This document shows positions 51,672 to 60,331 of a DNA stretch of 64,000 nt, in pieces. The stretch is from assembly GCF_004804275.1 (NCBI RefSeq), contig NZ_STGI01000002.1, forward strand, positions 496,001-560,000, read 5' to 3'. The stretch comes from Herbaspirillum sp. ST 5-3 (GTDB lineage Bacteria; Pseudomonadota; Gammaproteobacteria; Burkholderiales; Burkholderiaceae_D). Numbering within the stretch: the first letter of the stretch is position 1; every line of letters starts with the position of its first letter. The position numbers were made by a program, and so were the translations under genes. Below the pieces are notes generated by a model that did no database searches, was not told where the DNA came from, and saw only the letters and a program-made list of their open reading frames with translations.

Positions 51672-52295
51672 ATGAGCCAATTTTTTCAAATTCATCCCGA
51701 CAATCCGCAACTGCGGCTTATCAAGCAGGCGGCGCAAATCATTCACAGCGGGGGCATCGTCGCCGTGCCGACCGATTCCTGCTATGCCCTTGTTTGCCAC
51801 CTGGACGACAAGGCCGCGGTCGAACGTATCCGGCGTATCCGCGGCATCGACGACAAGCATCACCTGACGCTGTTGTGCCGCGATCTGAGCGAGATTGCGC
51901 AGTACGCGCGCGTCGACAACCGCCAATACCGCCTGCTCAAGACCGCAACTCCCGGCCCGTACACATTCATCCTTGAGGCCACCAAGGAAGTACCGCGCCG
52001 CCTGAGCCATCCATCACGCAAGACCATCGGCCTGCGGGTTCCGGAGAACCAGATAGTCCAGGCCTTGCTGGAAGATCTCGGCCAGCCGCTACTGGGTACG
52101 ACGCTGATCCTGCCGGGCGAAAACGAGCCTCTGACCGATCCGGAGGAAGTGCGTGATCAACTTGCGCGCCAGGTTGAACTGGTGATTGATGGCGGTGCCT
52201 GCAGCCTGGTGCCCACCACCGTGATCGATCTTACGGCGGACGAGCCGGTCCTGCTGCGGCAAGGAAGCGGTGATCCGGCTCCATTCGGGCTGTAG
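51672..52295 (+). CDS. YciO/YrdC/Sua5-domain protein
   Basis: This 207-residue protein of the Sua5/YrdC fold is closest to YciO (MSQFFQIHPDNPQLRLIKQA; PTDSCYAL). YrdC/Sua5 make threonylcarbamoyl-adenylate for tRNA t6A; YciO is a paralogue whose role is less clear. The start matches the family N-terminus even though no ribosome-binding site is visible and a terminator-like hairpin ends at the preceding base. Confidence 0.88.
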   Translation: MSQFFQIHPDNPQLRLIKQAAQIIHSGGIVAVPTDSCYALVCHLDDKAAVERIRRIRGIDDKHHLTLLCRDLSEIAQYARVDNRQYRLLKTATPGPYTFILEATKEVPRRLSHPSRKTIGLRVPENQIVQALLEDLGQPLLGTTLILPGENEPLTDPEEVRDQLARQVELVIDGGACSLVPTTVIDLTADEPVLLRQGSGDPAPFGL

Positions 52296-52440
52296 TTTTC
52301 CGTGCCAGTCGCCCCCGGCACTTTAGGTGTGTGGCCCAACTTGTCCGGATCGGCCCGCCCGCCATGGCAAAAGAAGCATGTTTCAGGCTTTTCCCGGTCG
52401 CACCCTTGGCCGTGGTGGCCCTCTGTTAGAATCTCACCCC

Positions 52441-53100
52441 ATGGATGACCTTATTCAAACGATGGCAGTGTACGCACTGCCAGTGCTCTTTGCGATTACG
52501 CTGCACGAAGCCGCTCACGCCTACGCGGCACGCTATTTCGGCGACTCGACCGCTTACCTGCAAGGGCGCATGAGCCTGAACCCGCTCAAGCATATTGACC
52601 CCTTCGGCACGATTGTCATTCCGATCTTGTTGTACATCGCCACGTCCGGGGCCTTTCTGTTCGGCTATGCCAAGCCGGTTCCCATCGATTACGGCAACTT
52701 GCGCAAGCCCAAGCGCGATATGGCGTGGGTTGCGCTGGCGGGACCCGCATCCAATTTTGTCATGGCCTTGATATGGATGATATTTGCGATCGTTCTTGCG
52801 GTCGCCGGTGTCGAAGAGGAATTCTTCAGTCGCATGGCCCAGGCGGGCGTGTTGAGCAATCTGGTCATGCTGGCGTTTAACCTGTTCCCGATCCCGCCGC
52901 TTGACGGTGGTCGCGTGCTGACCAGCATATTGCCGCATCGCTATGCCTACAAATTCGCGCAGATCGAGCCCTACGGCTTTTTCATTGTGATGGCACTGGT
53001 CATGCTGAAGGTGTTGTATTTCTGGATGGTGCCTGTCATGACCATTGCCCACGCAGCGCTAAAACTGATTCTTTCCCCACTGACCATTTTTCTGAGCTGA
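52441..53100 (+). CDS. M50-family site-2-type metalloprotease
   Basis: A 219-residue membrane protein with the zinc motif HEAAH in the first helix (LFAITLHEAAHAYAA) and the second motif NLFPIPPLDGG, with about five or six helices. Family members cleave within the membrane; the substrate is unknown. The ATG at 52441 has no ribosome-binding site, and a -10-like TAGAAT ends 8 bp upstream, so the mRNA may be nearly leaderless. It is 6 bp upstream of trpS. Confidence 0.88.
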   Translation: MDDLIQTMAVYALPVLFAITLHEAAHAYAARYFGDSTAYLQGRMSLNPLKHIDPFGTIVIPILLYIATSGAFLFGYAKPVPIDYGNLRKPKRDMAWVALAGPASNFVMALIWMIFAIVLAVAGVEEEFFSRMAQAGVLSNLVMLAFNLFPIPPLDGGRVLTSILPHRYAYKFAQIEPYGFFIVMALVMLKVLYFWMVPVMTIAHAALKLILSPLTIFLS

Positions 53101-53106
53101 ACCACT

Positions 53107-54309
53107 ATGTACCCCGATCGTGTTGTTTCCGGCATGCGTCCGACTGGTGCGATGCACCTTGGCCATTATCACGGCGCCCTCAAGAACTGGATCAAGATGC
53201 AATCCGAATTGCCTTGCCTGTTCTTTGTCGCCGACTGGCACGCGTTGACCACGCATTACGACGACCCCAGCATTATTGAAACGAGTGTTTGGGACATGGT
53301 GGTCGACTGGCTCGCCGCCGGCATCGACCCGGCGCAGGCAACACTGTTCATCCAGTCGCGCGTGCCGGAACATGCGGAACTGCATCTGCTGCTGTCGATG
53401 GCGACGCCGCTCGGCTGGCTGGAACGCGTGCCGACCTACAAGGATCAGCAGGAGAAACTCGCCGACCGCGATCTCGCCACCTACGGCTTCCTCGGTTATC
53501 CCCTGCTGCAGGCGGCTGACGTGCTGATTTATCGCGCGAGTCTGGTTCCCGTCGGCGAAGACCAGATCCCGCACATCGAAATGATGCGCGAACTGGCACG
53601 TCGCTTTAACCACCTGTACGGCAAGGAAAAGGGTTTCGAGGAAAAGGCGCAGGAAGCGGTCAAGAAGCTCGGCAGCAAGCGCGCACGGATCTATACGGAG
53701 TTGCGCACCGAGTTTCAGCAGCAAGGCAAAGCGGACGCTCTGGCGCAAGCCAAGGCCATGCTCGACGAAGCGCAGAACCTGTCGATGATCGATCGCGAGC
53801 GCCTGTTCGGCTACCTGGAAGGCAGTCGCAAGCTGATCCTGGTCGAACCGCAGGCGCGCCTGACGGAAGCGTCGCGGCTGCCCGGCCTGGATGGTCAGAA
53901 AATGTCGAAGAGCTATGGCAATGCCATCACGCTGCGCGAAGACAAGGAATCGGTCACCAAGAAGATCCGCACCATGCCTACCGATCCCGCACGCGTACGT
54001 CGCACCGATCCGGGCGATCCGGAGAAGTGCCCGGTCTGGCAGCTGCATCAGGTCTACTCCGACGACGAGACGAAAGACTGGGTCGTGAAGGGCTGCAAAT
54101 CGGCCGGCATCGGTTGCCTCGAATGCAAGCAACCGGTTGTCGATGCAATCCTCAAGGAACAGGAACCCATGCGCGAGCGTGCGCAGAAGTACCTCGACGA
54201 TCCGTCCCTGGTGCGCGCTATCGTCGCCGACGGCTGCGACAAGGCGCGTAAGCTGGCGCAGGAAACCATGCGCGACGTGCGCGAGGCGATGGGCCTCAAC
54301 TACAGCTGA
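53107..54309 (+). CDS. trpS: Tryptophanyl-tRNA synthetase
   Basis: A 400-residue class I synthetase with the HIGH-type motif GAMHLGHYHG near residue 14 and the KMSKS motif in GQKMSKSYGN. At 400 residues it is longer than the compact E. coli enzyme (about 334), with extra residues in the central and C-terminal region (SKRARIYTELRTEFQQQGKA), as in other betaproteobacterial forms. Confidence 0.96.
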   Translation: MYPDRVVSGMRPTGAMHLGHYHGALKNWIKMQSELPCLFFVADWHALTTHYDDPSIIETSVWDMVVDWLAAGIDPAQATLFIQSRVPEHAELHLLLSMATPLGWLERVPTYKDQQEKLADRDLATYGFLGYPLLQAADVLIYRASLVPVGEDQIPHIEMMRELARRFNHLYGKEKGFEEKAQEAVKKLGSKRARIYTELRTEFQQQGKADALAQAKAMLDEAQNLSMIDRERLFGYLEGSRKLILVEPQARLTEASRLPGLDGQKMSKSYGNAITLREDKESVTKKIRTMPTDPARVRRTDPGDPEKCPVWQLHQVYSDDETKDWVVKGCKSAGIGCLECKQPVVDAILKEQEPMRERAQKYLDDPSLVRAIVADGCDKARKLAQETMRDVREAMGLNYS

Positions 54310-54328
54310 TCAAGGAAGCAGGCGCCAA

Positions 54329-54913
54329 TTGCAAATTCCATCGTCACCGCACAACTTGCTGGATCAGCCCTCGGCGTGGGTCACGCGCTTTGCTCCGCTG
54401 ATCCTGGATGGCGACGTGCTCGATCTGGCCTGCGGGGGCGGGCGGCATACACGTCTGCTGACCGGCTTGGGGCATGCGCTGCTGGCCGTTGATCGTGACC
54501 CGGTCGCCCTCAAGCACACCGCGGGTCTGAACGTCACGACACAGCAGCTCGACCTTGAAGACGCGGGTTTTGCGTGGCCGTTTGCCGAGGAGCGTTTCGC
54601 CGGCATTGTAGTCACCAACTACCTCCATCGCCCTCTCTTTCCGCATATTTTCCGCAGTCTGAGGCCGGGTGGAATGCTCATCTACGAAACCTTCGCGCAA
54701 GGGAATGAGCATTTTGGCAAGCCTTCCAATCCCTCGTTCCTCCTGCAACCGGGTGAACTGCTCAAGTTTGTCGCCGCGGAGCAGCGCTGCGCCTTGCGCG
54801 TCCTGGCCTTTGAAGACGGTTACCTCGAAAATCCGAGGCCGGCGATGGTTCAGCGGATATGCGCCATACGGGCGGAATCGGCCGTCGCCCCGGAGCGTTT
54901 GCGCCTGAATTGA
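54329..54913 (+). CDS. Class I SAM-dependent methyltransferase
   Basis: This 194-residue methyltransferase has the SAM-binding motif [11 protein letters not shown] near residue 31, the acidic residue in [11 protein letters not shown] and the [25 protein letters not shown] segment. The substrate is unknown; it is near TehB/UbiE-like proteins. I chose TTG at 54329, the only plausible start after the trpS stop, with AAGGAAG upstream. A longer frame runs back into trpS and is rejected. Confidence 0.8.
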   Translation: MQIPSSPHNLLDQPSAWVTRFAPLILDGDVLDLACGGGRHTRLLTGLGHALLAVDRDPVALKHTAGLNVTTQQLDLEDAGFAWPFAEERFAGIVVTNYLHRPLFPHIFRSLRPGGMLIYETFAQGNEHFGKPSNPSFLLQPGELLKFVAAEQRCALRVLAFEDGYLENPRPAMVQRICAIRAESAVAPERLRLN

Positions 54914-54983
54914 AAGGCATGATTGCCCCACGGGAGCAGCCTATCCGCTACAATCATCGTTTTACCCTTTACCGAATAACATC

Positions 54984-55862
54984 ATGATTCAGGGCAGCAT
55001 TGTCGCAATCGTCACCCCCATGCACGCAGACGGCAGTCTCGACTTGCCTGGTTTGCGCAAACTGATCGACTGGCACATCGCCGAAGGCACCGACGGCATC
55101 GTCATCGTCGGAACGACCGGTGAGTCGCCTACGGTCTCCGTGGAAGAGCACTGCGAGTTGATCAAGGTCGCCGTCGAGCATACCGCGAAGCGCATTCCCA
55201 TCATTGCTGGCACGGGCGGGAATTCGACCACAGAAGCGATCGAACTGACGCAGTATGCGAAGAACGTCGGCGCTGATGCCTCGCTCCTGGTGGTGCCTTA
55301 CTACAATCGTCCGACGCAGGAAGGCATGTATCAGCACTTCAAGAAGATCGCTGAAGCAGTCGATCTGCCAGCGATTCTTTACAATGTCCCCGGCCGCACT
55401 GTCGCCGACATGTCGAACGAAACCATCCTGCGACTGGCGCAGGTGCGTGGCATCATTGGCGTCAAGGACGCAACCGGCAACATCGCGCGCGGCAGCGATC
55501 TGATCCGCCTCGCGCCGAAATCCTTCTCGGTTTTCTCGGGCGACGATCCGACCGCGATGGCGCTGATGTTCTGTGGCGCGAAGGGGAACATCTCCGTGAC
55601 TGCCAATGTTGCGCCGCGCGGCATGCATGAACTGTGTGTCGCCGCAATGAGCGGCAAGGTCGCCGAAGCGGTTGCCATCAACAACAAACTGCTGCCTTTG
55701 CATAACAAGCTCTTCGTCGAACCGAATCCGGTGCCCGTGAAGTGGGCCATGGCCGAAATGGGTCTGATCCCGTCGGGGATTCGTTTGCCGCTGGTGTCGC
55801 TCGGCGCGGATTTCCACGAGACCGTACGCGCCGCGTTGCGCGAGTCCGGTGTATTACAATAA
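54984..55862 (+). CDS. dapA: 4-hydroxy-tetrahydrodipicolinate synthase
   Basis: A 292-residue TIM-barrel lyase that makes the first lysine/diaminopimelate-branch intermediate from pyruvate and aspartate semialdehyde. It has the Schiff-base Lys in GVKDATGN near residue 162, the proton-relay Tyr in [10 protein letters not shown] and the Thr pair in GTTGESPT. bamC follows 52 bp on, the same gene pair as in E. coli. Confidence 0.97.
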   Translation: MIQGSIVAIVTPMHADGSLDLPGLRKLIDWHIAEGTDGIVIVGTTGESPTVSVEEHCELIKVAVEHTAKRIPIIAGTGGNSTTEAIELTQYAKNVGADASLLVVPYYNRPTQEGMYQHFKKIAEAVDLPAILYNVPGRTVADMSNETILRLAQVRGIIGVKDATGNIARGSDLIRLAPKSFSVFSGDDPTAMALMFCGAKGNISVTANVAPRGMHELCVAAMSGKVAEAVAINNKLLPLHNKLFVEPNPVPVKWAMAEMGLIPSGIRLPLVSLGADFHETVRAALRESGVLQ

Positions 55863-55914
55863 GCGCCGCTCCTGGTCCGGTAGATAAACAGAACCCATCT
55901 CATTCAGCATCGAC

Positions 55915-57060
55915 ATGACTATTCGCAAGAACGCACACTTGGCTCAACGTGGACTTATTTATGCACTGGCGCTGGCCGGTCTCGCCGGCTGCGGCTCGAT
56001 AGACTCGGTGCTGGAACCGGATCGCGTGGATTACAAGAGTGCAGGGAAAGCGCCTTCCCTGGAAGTGCCTCCCGATTTGACCCAGTTGCAGCGCGAGAAC
56101 CGTTATGCGATTCCGGAAGTCCGGGGCACTGCGACCGCGTCCGGCTACAACCTGCAGCAGGGCGTCAAGCCGACTTCTACCGCAGTTGTTGCTCCCAACG
56201 CGAACGCCGACGTGCACATCGAGCGCGCCGGCAACCAGCGTTGGCTCGTGGTCAAGCAGAGTCCTGAAGTGCTGTGGCCGCAGATCAAGGATTTCTGGCA
56301 GGATTCCGGCTTTCTCCTGACCATGGAATCGCCGCAGACCGGCGTGATGGAAACCGACTGGGCCGAAAATCGCGCCAAAATTCCGCAGGATTTCATTCGT
56401 AACGCGCTGGGCAAAGCGCTCGACTCGATGTACTCGACCGGCGAGCGTGACAAGTTCCGTACGCGGCTTGAACGCACGGCCAACGGCGGGACCGAAATTT
56501 ATATCAGCCACCGCGGCATGCAGGAAGTCCTGGTCGGTCAGCAAAAAGACAGCACCATGTGGACGCCGCGTCCTTCCGACCCGGAACTCGAAGCTGAATT
56601 CCTGTCGAAGCTGATGGCACGCCTCGGCGTGGAAAGCGTGAGGGCCAAGGAAACTGTCGTCAATGCCGGTGTGCAACCACTGCGCGCCAAGCTGGTCAAA
56701 GGTAACAAGGGCGAATACGTCGAAGTGGATGAAGGCTTCGACCGCGCATGGCGTCGAGTCGGCCTGGCGCTGGACCGTGTCGGATTCACGGTGGAAGACC
56801 GTGACCGCGCCCAGGGCGTCTACTACGTGCGCTATGTCGACCCTGAGAAAGACAAGGCGAAGGCATCCGAAAAGGGATTCTTCTCGCGGCTGTTCACATT
56901 CGGTAGTGACGACAAGGCGAAGTCCGCTCTGCGCTACCGTGTATCGGTCAAGGGGACTGGTGCGGTCAGTCAAGTCGCTGTCCTCGATAGCGAAGGTCGT
57001 GAAGACTCGTCGCAAACCGCTGACAAGATTCTCTCTTTGCTGAACGAGCAACTCAAATAA
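55915..57060 (+). CDS. bamC: Outer membrane assembly lipoprotein BamC
   Basis: A 381-residue lipoprotein with lipobox LAGC (Cys near residue 26), a flexible N-terminal stretch (APSLEVPPDLTQLQREN, the part that wraps BamD) and two helix-grip domains. It is part of the BAM complex that inserts beta-barrel proteins. The dapA-bamC order supports the call. Confidence 0.92.
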   Translation: MTIRKNAHLAQRGLIYALALAGLAGCGSIDSVLEPDRVDYKSAGKAPSLEVPPDLTQLQRENRYAIPEVRGTATASGYNLQQGVKPTSTAVVAPNANADVHIERAGNQRWLVVKQSPEVLWPQIKDFWQDSGFLLTMESPQTGVMETDWAENRAKIPQDFIRNALGKALDSMYSTGERDKFRTRLERTANGGTEIYISHRGMQEVLVGQQKDSTMWTPRPSDPELEAEFLSKLMARLGVESVRAKETVVNAGVQPLRAKLVKGNKGEYVEVDEGFDRAWRRVGLALDRVGFTVEDRDRAQGVYYVRYVDPEKDKAKASEKGFFSRLFTFGSDDKAKSALRYRVSVKGTGAVSQVAVLDSEGREDSSQTADKILSLLNEQLK

Positions 57061-57070
57061 CTGAAGACGA

Positions 57071-57844
57071 TTGAAATTTGCAAGTCTAGGAAGCGGCAGC
57101 GAGGGAAATGCGCTGCTGATCTCCGCCGCATCGGGACTAACCCGCACGACAGTCATGCTGGATTGCGGGTTTGCCATCAGGGAAACGGAGCGCCGTTTGC
57201 AGAAGTTGGACATGCAGCCGGCCGATCTCTCCGGGATTGTCGTCACGCATGAACACCAGGATCATGTCGGCGGTGTATTCAAATTTGCTCGCCGCCATCG
57301 GTTGCCCGTGTGGCTCAGCTTCGGCACCTATCAGGCGGTGCAAAAGGCATGTGAGGGTGTTGATTTGCATTTTTGCCGCGACAGCGAACGCCTGTCCATC
57401 GGCGACCTTGAACTGATCCCCTACACTGTTCCGCATGATGCACGGGAACCAATACAGTACGTTGCCAGCGACGGCCGTTACAAGCTCGGTGTGTTGACTG
57501 ATGCCGGGCAGTCCACGCCGCATCTGGTCGACGCACTCGGCAAATGCGATGCTCTGATGCTGGAATGTAATCATGATCGCCAGATGCTGGCGAATTCGGC
57601 TTATCCGCCATCGCTCAGGCAGCGAATCGGCGGTGCGTTCGGGCATTTGTCGAACGATACCAGCGCTGAAATTCTTGCTGCCATCGACAGAACCCGCTTG
57701 AAGATGGTTGTCGGCGCCCATTTGAGCCAGCAAAACAATACACCGGAGCTGGCGCGCGCGGCCTTATGCAGCGTAGTCGATGCAGCGCAAGTAAGGATCG
57801 CTTGTCAGGAAGAGGGATTTGACTGGATCGATTTAAATATGTGA
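57071..57844 (+). CDS. MBL-fold metallohydrolase (YycJ/WalJ-like)
   Basis: This 257-residue metallo-beta-lactamase-fold enzyme has the motif THEHQDHVGG near residue 58, VPHDAREP, GVLTDAGQ and ECNHD, which supply the metal ligands. Relatives in the YycJ group are 5'-3' exonucleases proposed to act in mismatch repair. The start is TTG at 57071 (MKFASLGSGSEGN), which matches the family N-terminus. It begins 10 bp after bamC. Confidence 0.87.
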   Translation: MKFASLGSGSEGNALLISAASGLTRTTVMLDCGFAIRETERRLQKLDMQPADLSGIVVTHEHQDHVGGVFKFARRHRLPVWLSFGTYQAVQKACEGVDLHFCRDSERLSIGDLELIPYTVPHDAREPIQYVASDGRYKLGVLTDAGQSTPHLVDALGKCDALMLECNHDRQMLANSAYPPSLRQRIGGAFGHLSNDTSAEILAAIDRTRLKMVVGAHLSQQNNTPELARAALCSVVDAAQVRIACQEEGFDWIDLNM

Positions 57845-57880
57845 TCGCTTTCGCTCGCCGACCGGCCCGTTGAAACGAAA

Positions 57881-57906
57881 AAAAGCCGACCCGAGGGTCG
57901 GCTTTT
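57881..57906 (-). terminator. Terminator of the Ala-rich lipoprotein gene
   Basis: The 12-bp stem AAAAGCCGACCC/GGGTCGGCTTTT has a 2-nt apex; on the minus strand it is followed by a long T run (plus-strand A run at 57878-57884). It lies between two convergent genes and could also act on the MBL gene transcript. Confidence 0.88.
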
Positions 57907-57923
57907 GCACAAGCAATCGAAGA

Positions 57924-58172
57924 TTACTTGGAAGCAGATGCGCTGGCAGCAGCAGCCGGAGCGGAAGCAGCCGGAGCAGCAGCGTCAGCGGAAGCAGCCG
58001 GAGCAGCAGCAGCCGGAGCGGCTTCAGCGGAAGCGGCCGGAGCGGCAGCAGCCGGAGCAGCAGCAGGAGCTTCAGCAGCAGGAGCCGGTGCCGGAGCAGC
58101 AGCTTCTTCTTTCTTGCCGCAAGCAGCCAGAGCAACAGCCAACAGGGAAGCGATCAGCAGAGTCTTTTTCAT
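57924..58172 (-). CDS. Ala-rich low-complexity lipoprotein
   Basis: An 82-residue protein with a signal peptide and lipobox LAAC (Cys near residue 18, then GKKEEAAAPAP). The rest is almost only Ala with Pro, Ser, Glu and Asp, in imperfect repeats of ASAEAAPAAAAP type. The DNA is a run of GCAGC/GGAGC-like units from about 57950 to 58100. Function unknown; it may be a spacer-type envelope protein. The terminator downstream and the lipobox argue that the minus-strand frame is the real one, although the repeat leaves other frames open. Confidence 0.8.
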   Translation of the reverse strand: MKKTLLIASLLAVALAACGKKEEAAAPAPAPAAEAPAAAPAAAAPAASAEAAPAAAAPAASADAAAPAASAPAAAASASASK

Positions 58173-58220
58173 GGATTATTTCCTTCAAAGATTATTATCA
58201 AAAATCAAATCATGCGATGA

Positions 58221-58238
58221 ATAATTACCGGTAATTAT
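58221..58238. repeat. 18-bp perfect palindrome upstream of the Ala-rich lipoprotein gene
   Basis: ATAATTACCGGTAATTAT is a perfect palindrome 48 bp upstream of the lipoprotein ATG. It is the right size for a dimeric regulator site. The rest of the gap to 58388 is AT-rich and holds no gene I can see. Confidence 0.5.
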
Positions 58239-58388
58239 CGCTCGATAGGGGTTTTCGCAGGCTTTACGCATTAAATGCTGCATCGCCACACATTGAAAAC
58301 TTCCTAACTCACAATTATAACGGGTTTTTTTACAACAAGACATATCGCTTTTTCTTTTTAGTAAGCGCTTTGTAAGCGGACAACATGC

Positions 58389-59522
58389 TTAATTATTATT
58401 TTGTCCGAGCTCGATCCATCCGTCCTCGTACCAGGTATGAAGGGCTTCCAGCACGTCTTGCGACACTCCTGCCACTTCGGTATTGCTGAGCTTGCGCGCG
58501 TTCGCGAGCGATGCGAGCACTATCTTGTCTTCACGACGAACTGTGAATGACTCACCGTTGATAAATACGTACTTGCCTCGATATAACATTCTTGTCTTTC
58601 GGGACAGGCAAACGCCTTGCTTGGAAGCGGCTTGCGCGAAGCGGTGCAAAGAGAGCGGTCGCGTCGGTGACTCGAAAAAGACATTTGGTTTCGGTTCCGA
58701 CAGATACTCTCCGAGAAAGATGGCGATGTCGCTCTTGTGGAAACGGATCTTGGCGATTTCTTCTGCGACACGGTGCAGCATCACGTTGCTGATTTCCGCA
58801 GGGTGTTTGCTTGGTGCCAAATCGGGGTCGGCATAGCGGCCTGGCAGTTCAATTGAATCGGCCATGAATTGCAGAAAGGCCTCGCCAAGCTCTTGATAAG
58901 CGGGGGCACGAAAGCCGACCGAATAGGTCATGCATTCGCCGACGGCAATCCCGTCATGCGCATAGTGGGGCGGCAAATAAAGCATGTCGCCCGGTTCCAG
59001 CACGAACTCCTGCTCGGCCTGAAAATTCTTCAGGATTTTCAGCGGCATACCCTCCACGAGAGACAGATCCTTTTGTGCGCCGATGCGCCAGCGTCGTTGC
59101 CCATGTGCCTGCAGCAGGAAAACATCGTAGGAGTCGAAATGCGGACCCACGCCGCCAGTATCGGTGGCGTAGCTGATCATCACGTCATCGAGCCTCGCAT
59201 CTGGAATGAAACGGAATTGCTGCATTAGCGCATCTGCCGCGTCGTTATGCAAATTGACACCTTGAACCAGCATGGTCCAAGGTTTTTTCCTGAATGAAGG
59301 AAGTGTGTCGAACGGTCCCTTGCGCATTGCCCAGTGTGCGCCGAAGTGAGAAATCAGGCGCGATTCCACGTCGTCACGTGCCGCAAGTTCACAAAGTTCT
59401 TCCCGCGTCATGATCGGTGTGAAGCCCGGGAAAGCCTGGCGAATCAACAGTGGCTTCTTGTGCCAGTAGTCACGCAGGAACTGTTGTGGCGAGAGGCCGC
59501 CGAGAAGTGAGGTATTTTTCAT
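58389..59522 (-). CDS. JmjC/cupin oxygenase, RoxA (YcfD) type
   Basis: A 377-residue Fe(II)/2-oxoglutarate oxygenase with a cupin core: the HxD iron motif in VGPHFDSYDVFLLQ, PGDMLYLPPHYAHDGIA giving the distal His region, and a C-terminal dimerisation and winged-helix-like domain. E. coli YcfD hydroxylates an arginine of ribosomal protein L16 (uL16). It is divergent from slyD. A TATAAT on the minus strand (59536-59531) lies only 8 bp before the ATG and there is no ribosome-binding site, which suggests a leaderless or very short leader. Confidence 0.88.
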   Translation of the reverse strand: MKNTSLLGGLSPQQFLRDYWHKKPLLIRQAFPGFTPIMTREELCELAARDDVESRLISHFGAHWAMRKGPFDTLPSFRKKPWTMLVQGVNLHNDAADALMQQFRFIPDARLDDVMISYATDTGGVGPHFDSYDVFLLQAHGQRRWRIGAQKDLSLVEGMPLKILKNFQAEQEFVLEPGDMLYLPPHYAHDGIAVGECMTYSVGFRAPAYQELGEAFLQFMADSIELPGRYADPDLAPSKHPAEISNVMLHRVAEEIAKIRFHKSDIAIFLGEYLSEPKPNVFFESPTRPLSLHRFAQAASKQGVCLSRKTRMLYRGKYVFINGESFTVRREDKIVLASLANARKLSNTEVAGVSQDVLEALHTWYEDGWIELGQNNN

Positions 59523-59535
59523 AGGCCCAGATTAT

Positions 59536-59549
59536 ATAGGCATGCCTAT
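59536..59549. repeat. 14-bp palindrome between roxA-type gene and slyD
   Basis: ATAGGCATGCCTAT is a perfect palindrome that abuts the minus-strand TATAAT of the roxA-type gene. It may be an operator for the divergent pair, though no matching regulator is recognised. Confidence 0.4.
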
Positions 59550-59580
59550 TGCTGAGAGGCCAAGGGCTTGTGCTGCCGGG

Positions 59581-59586
59581 TATAAT
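59581..59586 (+). promoter_or_regulatory. -10-like TATAAT upstream of slyD
   Basis: A perfect TATAAT lies 30 bp before the slyD ATG. No good -35 is found at 17 bp, so confidence is limited. Confidence 0.45.
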
Positions 59587-59616
59587 CGCGTGAACATCTT
59601 TTTGAAAGGTTTGGCC

Positions 59617-60165
59617 ATGAAGATTGCCAAGAATACGGTAGTGACAGTGCACTATAAATTGTCGGATGCGCAGGGCAATCTGATTGAGGAAAGCAGAGAG
59701 CCGATGGTCTATCTGCACGGCGGTTACGAGAATACCTTGCCGAAGATCGAAGAGGCTCTGGAAGGGAAGGATGCCGGTTATGAAACCACCATCCAGGTCG
59801 AGCCTGATGATGCGTTCGGTGAATACGACCCGAGCCTGATCAAGATCGAGCCGCGCAATCGACTACCGGAGCCGATTGAAGTCGGTATGCAGTTCGAGGG
59901 CACGCCGGATGGCGGAGAGGATGGCGACGAGCCGCTTATTTTCACGGTGACGGATATCGCGGACGACAAGGTTGTCCTGGATGGAAATCACCCTCTGGCC
60001 GGCATGGCGCTGCGCTTTACCCTGAATGTCGCAGAGGTGCGCACGGCCTCCGACGAAGAAATCGCACATCAGCATGTGCACGGCGAACATGGTCATCACC
60101 ACGGCGACGTTGAGGATGACGAAGGCGATGAGGGCGATCAGTTCCGCAGTTATCCGCTGCAATAA
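59617..60165 (+). CDS. slyD: FKBP-type prolyl isomerase SlyD
   Basis: This 182-residue protein has an FKBP domain split by the insert-in-flap chaperone domain (residues about 70-125) and a His/Asp-rich C-terminal tail (HQHVHGEHGHHHGD). SlyD catalyses prolyl isomerisation, acts as a chaperone and binds nickel or other metals. The tail is shorter and less Cys-rich than in E. coli. I chose the ATG at 59617 (MKIAKNTVVTVHY). Confidence 0.93.
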   Translation: MKIAKNTVVTVHYKLSDAQGNLIEESREPMVYLHGGYENTLPKIEEALEGKDAGYETTIQVEPDDAFGEYDPSLIKIEPRNRLPEPIEVGMQFEGTPDGGEDGDEPLIFTVTDIADDKVVLDGNHPLAGMALRFTLNVAEVRTASDEEIAHQHVHGEHGHHHGDVEDDEGDEGDQFRSYPLQ

Positions 60166-60331
60166 GAACAAAGACCTCTCGTTTTGCCCGCAGTGCAGGT
60201 ATTACAAAGCCTGAGTGAATACTACATACTAGCGCTGCGGGTTTCTGCTCCGGCAGGCGCCGGATTTCGGGTGCCTTGTCCCGCAATCATTCGTCGCTCC
60301 GGAGTTGCGGTACGCATTCTTCGCGCCGGTC

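Noticed and set aside
57950-58100. Repeat run considered as a CRISPR-like array
   Set aside because: Units are short, imperfect and contiguous without spacers, and they encode an Ala-rich protein.
57905-58234. Plus-strand Gln/Arg/Ser-rich frames opposite the Ala-rich lipoprotein
   Set aside because: They arise from the tandem repeat; only the minus-strand frame has a signal peptide, lipobox and terminator.
60166-60331. Gap between slyD and the mutS-linked gene searched for a tRNA or small RNA
   Set aside because: Only short GC-rich inverted repeats are seen; no cloverleaf or terminator could be built.
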